Below, piece by piece: positions 19,868 to 26,610 of a stretch of DNA of 47,726 nt. Numbering within the stretch: the stretch's first letter is position 1; every line of letters starts with the position of its first letter. Where the stretch lies: assembly GCA_017456895.1 (NCBI GenBank), contig JAFTIN010000062.1, forward strand, positions 1-47,726. The letters run 5' to 3'. The notes under the pieces are model-generated. The model was not told the origin of the DNA and searched no databases. It saw only the letters and a program-made list of their open reading frames with translations. This DNA comes from Clostridia bacterium (GTDB lineage Bacteria; Bacillota; Clostridia; Oscillospirales; CAG-272). The translations under genes and the position numbers were made by a program.

Positions 19868-20899
19868 ATGAAGGTTGAAAAGTTAGTTGTTGGTGTTATC
19901 GGTCTTGGTATGGGCGCGCATCACCTAAAGGGCGCTATTAACTACGGTGCTGAGATAGGAATGATCTGCGACATCAATCCCGAGACTCTCGATAGGGTTG
20001 GTGAGGATACCGGTATCCCCAGAGAGAAGAGAACGACCGACTACCACGATATCGTAAATAATAAGGAGATCAACGCGGTTCTTATCGCCACTCCCGATCA
20101 GCAGCACAGAGTACAGGTTGAAGAGTGCCTCGCAGCAGGTAAGCATATTATGTGCGAGAAGCCCCTTGCCCTTACCAGGGAAGATCTTGAGGCTATGGTT
20201 GCCGCAGTAAACGCTCACCCCGAGTGCAAGTTTATGATCGGTCAGATCTGCCGCTTCACTCCCGCGTTTATTAAGGCTAAGGAGTACATAGACAGAGGCG
20301 ATATCGGTGAGATCTACTTTGCAGAGTCCGAGTATGCGCACGATTATCAGCACATGTTTGACCACGATCCCAAGAACTGGCGCAGCGACCCCATACGTAA
20401 CGGTGTTGTAGGCGGTGGCTGTCACGCTGTTGATCTTCTCAGATGGCTTATCGGAGAGGATCCCACAGAGGTTTATGCTCTCGGTACTCATAAGCTGCTT
20501 CCTGCAGTTACTTACGATGACGCTAACCTTGCTATACTCAAGTTCCCCGGCAACGTTATGGGCAAGGTGTTTGTTTCCACCGCGTGTAAGCGTAATTACA
20601 CTATGCGTACCTGTATTTACGGTACCAAGGGAACACTTATCTTTGATAACACCTCTCCCACAATGCAGGTGTTCCTCGTAGACGAGAACGGTGAAGGCGG
20701 TCACGAGCCTCAAGAGGTTGAGGTTCAGGTCAACAACCACAATGCCAACGCAGAGTTCAAGGCGTTTGCAGACTGTCTTGTAAACGGCACCGAGATCGAG
20801 ACTCCTATTATTGAGGGTGCAAAGACCGTTGAGGCATGTCTTGCTATCATTGAGTCCTCTAAGACCGGCAAGATCGTTAATCCCAATTACAATTTCTAA
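19868..20899 (+). CDS. Gfo/Idh/MocA-family NAD(P)-dependent oxidoreductase
   Basis: About 343 residues. The N-terminal Rossmann fold has VVGVIGLGMGAHHLKGA and the conserved EKPLALT motif near residue 95, whose Lys contacts cofactor and substrate. The catalytic region holds GGGCHAVDLLRWLIGEDP, with the His typical of inositol/sugar dehydrogenases. It oxidises or reduces a sugar or inositol derivative; the substrate is unknown. The ATG at 19868 is preferred over a TTG at 19862 because of the AGGCAGG site. It is divergent from the PocR/AraC regulator and ends at a strong terminator. Codon use looks like that of a well-expressed gene. Confidence 0.88.
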   Translation: MKVEKLVVGVIGLGMGAHHLKGAINYGAEIGMICDINPETLDRVGEDTGIPREKRTTDYHDIVNNKEINAVLIATPDQQHRVQVEECLAAGKHIMCEKPLALTREDLEAMVAAVNAHPECKFMIGQICRFTPAFIKAKEYIDRGDIGEIYFAESEYAHDYQHMFDHDPKNWRSDPIRNGVVGGGCHAVDLLRWLIGEDPTEVYALGTHKLLPAVTYDDANLAILKFPGNVMGKVFVSTACKRNYTMRTCIYGTKGTLIFDNTSPTMQVFLVDENGEGGHEPQEVEVQVNNHNANAEFKAFADCLVNGTEIETPIIEGAKTVEACLAIIESSKTGKIVNPNYNF

Positions 20900-20908
20900 A
20901 ATATACAC

Positions 20909-20940
20909 AATCCCGACAGGCTTTTAGGCATGTCGGGATT
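20909..20940 (+). terminator. Intrinsic terminator of the Gfo/Idh/MocA gene
   Basis: AATCCCGACA pairs perfectly with TGTCGGGATT; the T run that follows is interrupted. Confidence 0.8.
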
Positions 20941-20970
20941 ATTTATTAAACGTATTTCTTAGCGTAGAAT

Positions 20971-21360
20971 TTGAATATTCAATGCAGTGCGAGCATCGCA
21001 TTTGACTAGTCAAACACACTTTGGGCTAAGCCCAAACCCAAATACGTGAACCCCAAAAGCTCATACTTCGCTTCGGGGAACCCCTAAACAAACAGAAAGA
21101 GAGCAAGAGTAAAAGGATAAACTTCCTTCTATTCTTGCTCTGTTTGTTTTCTGTGAATGAATTGATGCTGACGCATCATGAATTGGCTTCGCCATGAATT
21201 CTCGCGTTGCTCCATGAATTGAATTGCAACGAATATCATGCCTGTAGGGCAATTCACGCAGTTTACTGCAATTCATGACACATAGTGTCAATTCATGCAA
21301 CCTTTTTGCAATTCATTGCGTGTTATCCTTAACGGAGAACACGCAAAGCCTACCTGCTTT
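20971..21360. repeat. Array of short hairpins with recurrent ATGAATT/AATTCAT spacers
   Basis: A 390-bp gene-free stretch made almost entirely of small inverted repeats: TTGAATATTCAA (20971), TGCGA-GCA-TCGCA (20988), TTTGACTAGTCAAA (21001), TTTGGGC-TAA-GCCCAAA (21020), a longer imperfect stem (21086-21149), GATGC-TGAC-GCATC (21164), TGGC-TTC-GCCA (21184), GCAGT-TT-ACTGC (21258), TGACAC-ATA-GTGTCA (21276), TGCAA-N5-TTGCA (21296) and GCGTGTT-N13-AACACGC (21318-21344). ATGAATT recurs in the left half of its second part and AATTCAT in the right half, so the array itself is symmetric about 21235. I do not recognise it as a named element. Confidence 0.75.
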
Positions 21361-21364
21361 GATA

Positions 21365-22309
21365 TTATTCGTTTGGCAATCTGCTCTCGATAATGTAATC
21401 GAGAGTGTCATCCGTTATGCTTTGACTTACACAAGTGAGAGAACTCTTTATACCGTCGAGCTCATTGTAATAATGGGTGCTATATATCGGATCGGCGATC
21501 CATTCCGCACCGTCAAGTCTTATCCTGCTCCAGTCACCGGAATCGTTAGATATGGAAACCGTCTTGGTGATCCTCTCGGTCGGATTTTCCTTCGTTGCAT
21601 ATACGACTTTAGCATCTGCGGTACCGTCTGCCGTGTCTATCACGTAAAAGAGATACTGATATTGACTCTCAAGAACTTTTCCGGTTTCAACCTCCGCGAT
21701 CGAGACAAGCTCATATATTCCGCGATAAGCATATGATTTATAGTCGTACTTCTTCATCGATCCGATCTGCTCCTGTACGTAGGAGAGATCGGTAGCCCTG
21801 TCTACTCTCTCCCATCTAACGGAGATGGCCTCGGAGCGCATAGGTCTCTTTGTAAAGAGCTCTGTGTAGTCAAGAGCGTTTTTGGTATAATTGAGATTAT
21901 TCCTAGTCACACCCAGCCTATGTATGCCGCTGTTTTCGTTGACCGTTATGGAATCGTTGAATATAACGTACTCAACCTTTGATGAGTCGTCGCTGTCATA
22001 TTCATATGAAAGGGTGATCTCTTTAACGTATGGCTCCTCGCCTACCGCTTTATGTACATAGTATCCTGTACTCGTACCGGTAATAATGAGGTAGTCCTCA
22101 TACAGATATTCCTCGTCCTCGACGTAGTTTTTACTATTGGGCGTGTAGCCCTCTTTACGCTCGTATGAGGGGGTGTAGCTATAGTGTGTTAGCTTGTAGG
22201 TTCCTTTGACACGGCTCATCTTCTGTCCTGAAATTATATAGCAGCTCGCCATAGTCAACAAAACCGAGATAATAAGCAGCATCGCAAGTAAACGTTTAAT
22301 CGTCTTCAT
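21365..22309 (-). CDS. Uncharacterised lipoprotein
   Basis: A 314-residue secreted protein with an N-terminal signal peptide ending in the lipobox TMASC (Cys23), so it should be anchored to the outer face of the membrane. The rest is Tyr- and Ser/Thr-rich and predicted mostly beta, with no motif I recognise and no catalytic signature. It has its own promoter and a GGAGGA ribosome site. It sits alone between the hairpin array and tRNA-Leu, on the opposite strand to both neighbours. Its function is unknown. Confidence 0.8.
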   Translation of the reverse strand: MKTIKRLLAMLLIISVLLTMASCYIISGQKMSRVKGTYKLTHYSYTPSYERKEGYTPNSKNYVEDEEYLYEDYLIITGTSTGYYVHKAVGEEPYVKEITLSYEYDSDDSSKVEYVIFNDSITVNENSGIHRLGVTRNNLNYTKNALDYTELFTKRPMRSEAISVRWERVDRATDLSYVQEQIGSMKKYDYKSYAYRGIYELVSIAEVETGKVLESQYQYLFYVIDTADGTADAKVVYATKENPTERITKTVSISNDSGDWSRIRLDGAEWIADPIYSTHYYNELDGIKSSLTCVSQSITDDTLDYIIESRLPNE

Positions 22310-22365
22310 CTAAAATCTTCCTCCTTTGCGAGTGTAGGTAAAGAAATATCTCTACCTTTACTGCT

Positions 22366-22393
22366 ATTATATCATATATCGCGCGCATTTCAA
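22366..22393 (-). promoter_or_regulatory. Sigma-A promoter of the lipoprotein gene
   Basis: TTGAAA, 16-bp spacer and TATAAT on the minus strand, about 60 nt ahead of the start codon. Confidence 0.65.
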
Positions 22394-22447
22394 TGTATAT
22401 ACTGTTAAAAATACTTTTTCTAAATGTAACTTTTTTGACAAAATGCC

Positions 22448-22476
22448 TTGACAAGTACGAAAATATGTTGTATAAT
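22448..22476 (+). promoter_or_regulatory. Sigma-A promoter of tRNA-Leu
   Basis: Consensus TTGACA, 17-bp spacer and TATAAT, ending 11 nt before the mature tRNA. Confidence 0.88.
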
Positions 22477-22487
22477 ACCTTTCGCAC

Positions 22488-22571
22488 GCGGGAGTGGCGG
22501 AATCGGCAGACGCGCACGTTTGAGGGGCGTGTGTTTCCAACGTACGGGTTCAAGTCCCGTCTCCCGCACCA
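22488..22571 (+). tRNA. tRNA-Leu (anticodon GAG)
   Basis: The acceptor GCGGGAG (22488-22494) pairs with CTCCCGC (22561-22567), followed by discriminator A and an encoded CCA. The anticodon stem CACGT/GCGTG encloses the loop TTGAGGG, giving anticodon GAG, which reads CUC and CUU. The T arm is CGGGTTCAAGTCCCG. A long variable arm makes it class II, as expected for leucine. It has its own promoter and terminator. Confidence 0.95.
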
Positions 22572-22579
22572 AGAAAAGA

Positions 22580-22608
22580 CAACTCGAGTTAATCTCGAGT
22601 TGTTTTTT
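22580..22608 (+). terminator. Intrinsic terminator of tRNA-Leu
   Basis: CAACTCGAG pairs with CTCGAGTTG around TTAAT, followed by six T. Confidence 0.9.
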
Positions 22609-22616
22609 CTTTATAA

Positions 22617-22734
22617 GGGAGGTGGGACTTGAAGTAGGAGCCGTGTAGAAAACTCTTCCGGTGGACGAGTTTTCCCGGCGAACGACCAAGGCGCGCAGTT
22701 CGCGCCGCGAGTCACAGTCCCGTCTCCCGCACCA
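22617..22734. repeat. Palindromic element whose ends copy the tRNA-Leu 3' end
   Basis: The right end (22716-22734) repeats the last 19 bases of the tRNA (22553-22571) exactly, including CCA. The left end (22617-22629, GGGAG-GT-GGGACT) is an inverted, slightly diverged copy of the same sequence. Between them lie two strong hairpins: GAAAACTC/GAGTTTTC (22648-22674) and GGCGCG/CGCGCC (22690-22706). There is no acceptor 5' half, D arm or anticodon arm, so it is not a second tRNA. It could be a small non-autonomous element or an attachment-site remnant. Confidence 0.65.
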
Positions 22735-22738
22735 CTCT

Positions 22739-22777
22739 AAGCCTAAATTGATTCATTGAGTCAGTTTAGGCTTTTTT
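22739..22777 (+). terminator. Intrinsic terminator after the tRNA-like element
   Basis: AAGCCTAAA at 22739-22747 pairs with TTTAGGCTT, followed by a T run. It suggests the element is, or was, transcribed. Confidence 0.8.
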
Positions 22778-22830
22778 GTTATTTATGGTATTTTCGGTGT
22801 CTATACTGACGGCGGTTTATGCCGCGAAAG

Positions 22831-22952
22831 ACTCTTGACACGAGTAGGAGCGAGGTAGGCTGTTCTGCCAAAGGCAAACGAAAGCCCCTACGGGCTTGGT
22901 GGTTGGCTTCTTTGCCTATTCACCTCGCTCCGTAGAGGCTCGTGTCAAGAGT
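22831..22952. repeat. 122-bp stem-loop inverted repeat
   Basis: ACTCTTGACACGAG (22831-22844) pairs perfectly with CTCGTGTCAAGAGT (22939-22952). Further in, GGAGCGAGGT pairs with ACCTCGCTCC, and AGGC with GCCT. The loop holds a separate hairpin, AAGCCC-CTAC-GGGCTT. It encodes no protein. It is MITE-like, or a processed structured RNA. Confidence 0.75.
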
Positions 22953-23373
22953 ACCGTGGAATAAATAACCGTTAGCGTGAATCGTGTTTTGATTGTAGCA
23001 CCAAAGTTTTTTAAAATGGAAGGAACTGTGCAGGGGTGTTCGATGCATTCGTAGCTGAAATGGGATTTCAAGGGTGACAAAAGTAGCTTAACAGATTAAA
23101 AAGGCGTTGTCCACTTCATTTACTACCCAATTTTGAGCATTTACTATCCACTTTTAAGCCGTACCTATACACCCATATATTCCCAATATGCACAAGCTCT
23201 CAAAATTCTCTTTGCTCTCTTACAACTATCATTCTAAATCTTAAAGGTGAAGAGTTTTTGCACCATTAAAAAAATAAATGAGAATTTTGTTAAAATTAAC
23301 TATATAGGTTAACCCTGACAGCTTGTGTCAGGTTTAGAAATATTTTTTAAAAATTCTGCTATCGTCAAATATG
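22953..23373. other. AT-rich intergenic region with no recognisable gene
   Basis: About 420 bp between the stem-loop and the GNAT promoter. It contains a near-duplicate pair (TTTACTACCCA at about 23119 and TTTACTATCCA at about 23141) and short open frames on both strands that match nothing I know. It could be a decayed mobile-element end. Confidence 0.4.
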
Positions 23374-23402
23374 TTGACTTTAAAGTGGGGATTTGGTATA
23401 AT
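23374..23402 (+). promoter_or_regulatory. Sigma-A promoter of the second GNAT gene
   Basis: TTGACT, 17-bp spacer and TATAAT, about 40 nt before the start codon. Confidence 0.75.
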
Positions 23403-23440
23403 GTTTTCGATAATAAGCAATAACATATTGGAGATAGATA

Positions 23441-24022
23441 ATGAAAATTGTTTATGGTGATATTACTCTTCGAGATTATCAGTTAACTGATGTTGAAGAT
23501 GAGGTTCGTTGGACTAATGTAGATACCGCTTGGTTTTACGAAGATACGCCTTGGATGGTTATGGAGAAGGTTAACCCAGACGAGCTTCGAGCAGATATGA
23601 TTGAAATAATGGAAAGTATGCCAGAAAACGCTATTCGTTGGCGATTTGAAATTGAAGTGGATGGGCGACATATTGGCTTGGTTTCTTCTTGCTATTTGGA
23701 TAGTGATTATAATAATACCCCTTGGAATTCTATAGATCAGAGCAAAAATGCTCCTGAAAACAATTCTGTGAGAGAGATTGGAATTGAAATTTGTGAAATG
23801 GAGTGTTGGGGAAAAGGTATCGGTACGAGAGCCCTTACAGCCCTGATGGAGTATTATCGCAGTTTAGGTGAAAACCGCTTTGTTCTTCAAACGTGGAGTG
23901 GAAATCTCAGGATGTTAGGATGTGCCAAAAAGCTTGGATTCTACGAGATAAAACGAATAAAGGGTGCTCACATTGTAGATGGCAAAGAGTACGATGCTTT
24001 GATTTTAGAAAAACAATTCTAA
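23441..24022 (+). CDS. GNAT-family acetyltransferase (RimJ/RimL-like)
   Basis: A 193-residue protein with the GNAT fold: FEIEVDGRHIGLVSSCYLD, then the acetyl-CoA motif EIGIEICEMECWGKGIGTRAL, then a C-terminal GCAKKLGFYEIKRIKG. The substrate is unknown; related proteins acetylate ribosomal protein termini or antibiotics. The ribosome site is GGAGA and the promoter is clear. It is monocistronic and lies in AT-rich DNA downstream of tRNA-Leu. Its base composition and codon use differ from the flanking housekeeping genes, consistent with acquisition. Confidence 0.8.
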   Translation: MKIVYGDITLRDYQLTDVEDEVRWTNVDTAWFYEDTPWMVMEKVNPDELRADMIEIMESMPENAIRWRFEIEVDGRHIGLVSSCYLDSDYNNTPWNSIDQSKNAPENNSVREIGIEICEMECWGKGIGTRALTALMEYYRSLGENRFVLQTWSGNLRMLGCAKKLGFYEIKRIKGAHIVDGKEYDALILEKQF

Positions 24023-24134
24023 TCATCAATTTTCCTTTGTCAATGTGAATTATAAAATCTAACCTGTTCACCTTTTGAACACATTAAAAATATTTTTGCA
24101 AAAAAGAAAAAGGAAAAAGTTGTTTAATTTCAAA

Positions 24135-24163
24135 TTGAATAATGATTTGCTTTGTGGTATTAT
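24135..24163 (+). promoter_or_regulatory. Promoter of the HTH regulator gene
   Basis: TTGAAT, 17-bp spacer and TATTAT. Confidence 0.65.
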
Positions 24164-24171
24164 TTAGTTAG

Positions 24172-24183
24172 ACCAAGCTTGGT
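24172..24183. promoter_or_regulatory. Palindromic operator candidate
   Basis: ACCAAGCTTGGT is a perfect 12-bp palindrome placed at the expected transcription start of the HTH gene, a position suited to autorepression. Confidence 0.5.
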
Positions 24184-24209
24184 TCAAATAATATGTGCAG
24201 GAGATTTCT

Positions 24210-24653
24210 ATGGAAAAATATTACACACTTAACGAAGTGGCGTTGATGAGCGGATTAACAACAAGAACTCTTAGAAACCATATCACAATGGGTGTTTTAA
24301 AAGGAGAAAAAAATGACGGTGTTTGGAGGTTTAGCGTAGAGGAATTAGGAGAGTTCTTTCAAAACCCTTATGTAAAACCGAGTATACAAGCAAAGAAAAA
24401 ATCAATAGTATTCGATTTCTTAAAACAGAATAAAAAGCAAACAAATGAAATGTGCACAATCATTGATATAAATGCAAATCTTACCAATGCACAAAAAATA
24501 TCAGCATTCTTTTGCGAACAAATAAGCAATCTGGATGGTGTAAATATACAATTCTCATCCGAGACTTTTCATTCATGTGTAAGAGTGATCTTAAAAGGAC
24601 CGGAGGGGGTTGTTATGGGCATATTGAATTCATATTATAACAAGGAATGGTGA
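24210..24653 (+). CDS. Small HTH (MerR/excisionase-type) DNA-binding protein
   Basis: A 147-residue protein. The first 60 residues (YTLNEVALMSGLTTRTLRNH, then VLKGEKNDGVWRFSVEELGEFF) form a winged HTH_17/MerR-type DNA-binding domain. A linker of about 40 residues leads to a C-terminal beta-alpha domain (FFCEQISNLDGVNIQFSSET, then VRVILKGPEGVVMGILNSYY) I do not recognise, possibly ligand-binding. I chose the ATG at 24210 because CAGGAG lies six bases upstream; a GTG at 24195 would swallow that site. It probably regulates itself through the adjacent palindrome. Confidence 0.72.
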   Translation: MEKYYTLNEVALMSGLTTRTLRNHITMGVLKGEKNDGVWRFSVEELGEFFQNPYVKPSIQAKKKSIVFDFLKQNKKQTNEMCTIIDINANLTNAQKISAFFCEQISNLDGVNIQFSSETFHSCVRVILKGPEGVVMGILNSYYNKEW

Positions 24654-24752
24654 TTATTAAGCCGTATTTATGTCAGTATGTTAACACGCTAAAGATATAT
24701 TCTTAAAAAAACGGAAAACTCACACCGACGTTCACGATATAAGGCGTTTCTA

Positions 24753-24856
24753 AAATCGCGTTATAAATTAAAAAGAGTCGCAGAAGAATACGCGGATGTT
24801 TGTCCCAGCGGTCTAGCGGGCAACTCCGCGTTCTGCGACCTTTAATTTTAGCGATT
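24753..24856. repeat. Long imperfect stem-loop
   Basis: AAATCGC (24753) pairs with GCGATTT (24856 end), and GTCGCAGAA (24777-24785) pairs perfectly with TTCTGCGAC (24831-24839). Inside, CGCGGA pairs with TCCGCG and a small hairpin caps it. There is no open frame. It sits after the HTH gene; it may act as a terminator or be a repeat element. Confidence 0.65.
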
Positions 24857-24931
24857 TAGTCTTTTGTCAGATGACGTTCGGTTGGTTTTCCGTTTTTAAT
24901 TTTTATATGTTTTCTTGTGTTCTTTTTGTTA

Positions 24932-24995
24932 GTGGCGTGTGCTTGTCTCGGCGAGCGACAGCGAGCCGACTTGTATCAAGACAAGCACACGCCAC
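24932..24995. repeat. 64-bp perfect inverted repeat
   Basis: GTGGCGTGTGCTTGTCT (24932-24948) and AGACAAGCACACGCCAC (24979-24995) pair without mismatch over 17 bp, with inner TCGGC/GCCGA pairing. No T run follows, so it is not a typical terminator. Confidence 0.75.
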
Positions 24996-25039
24996 GGTGC
25001 CAAAATTAAAAATACGAGTAATTTATAGATTTAAAAATA

Positions 25040-25068
25040 TTGCTATTGCGATCAAAATGTGGTAATAT
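25040..25068 (+). promoter_or_regulatory. Promoter of the HAD hydrolase gene
   Basis: TTGCTA, 17-bp spacer and TAATAT. Confidence 0.55.
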
Positions 25069-25127
25069 ATTTACACAAAACAATTTTTTCGAGGTATTTA
25101 TGTGTATGAAAAAACCGGGAGGCGTTT

Positions 25128-25910
25128 ATGGAAAAACTGTCAAAAGACAAATATATACTTTTTCTTGACGTAGACGGCACGGTTTATGACGGTCATGATG
25201 TTCTTGGCAAAACGGCAGATGCCTTAGCAAAAGCAAAAAAATGCGGACATAAGGTTTTCATTAATTCGGGAAGAATGCAATGTATTATCCCAAGCATTGT
25301 TCTTGAAAAGGTTTGCCCTGACGGTATCGTCGGAGGAATGGGAACGGCCGTAACAATCGGTAATGAATTGATCTACCTTGCACGTATGAATAATGACGAG
25401 GTTGAATATCTGATGCGCTTTGGCGAAAAACGTGGATTTTTCACTATTGCAGAAAGCCTTGACCGTCTTGTTATTATGAACGGTAAGGAAATTCAAGGAC
25501 AGAAAGAATTTGTTAATACCACGGACGAGTTTTTGGAAAAATACGCGGATATGCCAGTAACCAAAATAACATATATGAATCCGGTTTCGGAGAGAGATAT
25601 CGATATTCTGAAAAACGGAGACCGCGTCGTGTATACACATCGCGAATACGTAGAGATCCCGACACATGGCTGCAACAAAGCAACGGGTATGAAGATCGTG
25701 TGCGATCATTTTGGCTCAGATGTCAAGCAGTCTATCGCGATGGGCGACAGTATAAATGATGAGGATATGATAACATATGCCGGTATTGGAGTAGCAATGG
25801 GAAATGCCGATGAATATATAAAATCCATTGCTGATTATATAACGTCTTCCTGCAGTGAAGGCGGAGTCGCTGATGCAATTGAGACGCTGATATTCAAGTT
25901 TGATCGGTAA
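25128..25910 (+). CDS. HAD-family hydrolase, Cof type
   Basis: A 260-residue HAD phosphatase. Motif I is LFLDVDGTVYDGH (nucleophile Asp and acid/base Asp), motif II is INSGR, the Lys of motif III lies in the CNKATGMK region, and motif IV is GDSINDEDMITYAGIGVAMGNA. The cap between motifs II and III (about residues 85-180) is of the C2 (Cof) type. It dephosphorylates small sugar or nucleotide phosphates; the substrate is unknown. It has a GGGAGG ribosome site and is monocistronic. Confidence 0.88.
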   Translation: MEKLSKDKYILFLDVDGTVYDGHDVLGKTADALAKAKKCGHKVFINSGRMQCIIPSIVLEKVCPDGIVGGMGTAVTIGNELIYLARMNNDEVEYLMRFGEKRGFFTIAESLDRLVIMNGKEIQGQKEFVNTTDEFLEKYADMPVTKITYMNPVSERDIDILKNGDRVVYTHREYVEIPTHGCNKATGMKIVCDHFGSDVKQSIAMGDSINDEDMITYAGIGVAMGNADEYIKSIADYITSSCSEGGVADAIETLIFKFDR

Positions 25911-25948
25911 ACGCACATATTTCAATTTATCGGTTTCAAACATTACCA

Positions 25949-25977
25949 TTGCATTTTGATAAAAAATGTGATATACT
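25949..25977 (+). promoter_or_regulatory. Promoter of the nitroreductase gene
   Basis: TTGCAT, 17-bp spacer and TATACT. Confidence 0.6.
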
Positions 25978-26016
25978 TTAAATAATAGGATAGAAATCAC
26001 TTTCAAGGAGCTTAAT

Positions 26017-26526
26017 ATGGAACTTAAGGAAGCCCTTTTAAAAAGAAGAAGCGTGAGAAAGTTTACTGATGAGGCGGTATCGGACGAGTATATTGATGAG
26101 CTTCTCCATGCCGCTATGAGTGGTCCGAGCGCTTGTAACAAGACTCCTTGGGAGTTCTACGTTATCAAGAACAGCGAAAAGCTCGCAGCAGTAAAGAAGG
26201 CGTCTCGTTTCTCGAGGTTTAACTCGCCTCTTGCTATAGTCGTATGCGGCAATCTATCAAGGGCACTGCCGATGCAGCTCGCGGAGTACTGGATTCAGGA
26301 TTGCTCTGCGGCTACCGAGAACATCCTTTTAAGAGCGACCGATCTCGGGCTCGGTGCAGTTTGGTGCGGTGCGCACCCGCAAGCAAGAGTGGTGAAGAAA
26401 ATTAGGGAAGTACTTGATCTTCCCGAGAAGCATGTACCACTCGGTATTATCCATATTGGTCATCCTGCCGAGTCTCCCGAGCCTCGTGATCAGTATGACG
26501 AAAAGCGCGTGCATTTTGTAGAATAA
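26017..26526 (+). CDS. Nitroreductase-family flavoprotein
   Basis: A 169-residue protein with the family start LKEALLKRRSVRKFTDE (Arg residues contact FMN phosphate), a central AAMSGPSACNKTPWEFYVI, and GLGAVWCGAHPQ in the last third. It is a small FMN-dependent NAD(P)H oxidoreductase that would act in the cytoplasm as a dimer. The physiological substrate is unknown. The ribosome site is AAGGAG. GC content returns here to the level of the housekeeping genes, marking the right end of the accessory patch. Confidence 0.87.
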   Translation: MELKEALLKRRSVRKFTDEAVSDEYIDELLHAAMSGPSACNKTPWEFYVIKNSEKLAAVKKASRFSRFNSPLAIVVCGNLSRALPMQLAEYWIQDCSAATENILLRATDLGLGAVWCGAHPQARVVKKIREVLDLPEKHVPLGIIHIGHPAESPEPRDQYDEKRVHFVE

Positions 26527-26610
26527 ACAAGTAAAATATTGAGAAATGGTATTTACTATCGGGCAGAAATGCCGGATTCTAAATAAAACAAAAGAAAGGA
26601 AAAAGAAAAA

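Noticed and set aside
19925-20908. A 327-codon minus-strand frame opposite the Gfo/Idh/MocA gene
   Set aside because: It has no ribosome site or recognisable domain; the plus strand has a promoter, ribosome site, full dehydrogenase motifs and a terminator.
20971-21360. A CRISPR array
   Set aside because: The recurring word is only 7 bp, spacing is irregular, and the intervening units are self-complementary hairpins rather than unique spacers. No cas genes are present.
22716-22734. A second tRNA gene suggested by CTCCCGCACCA
   Set aside because: No matching acceptor 5' half, D arm or anticodon arm exists upstream; only the 3' end is copied.
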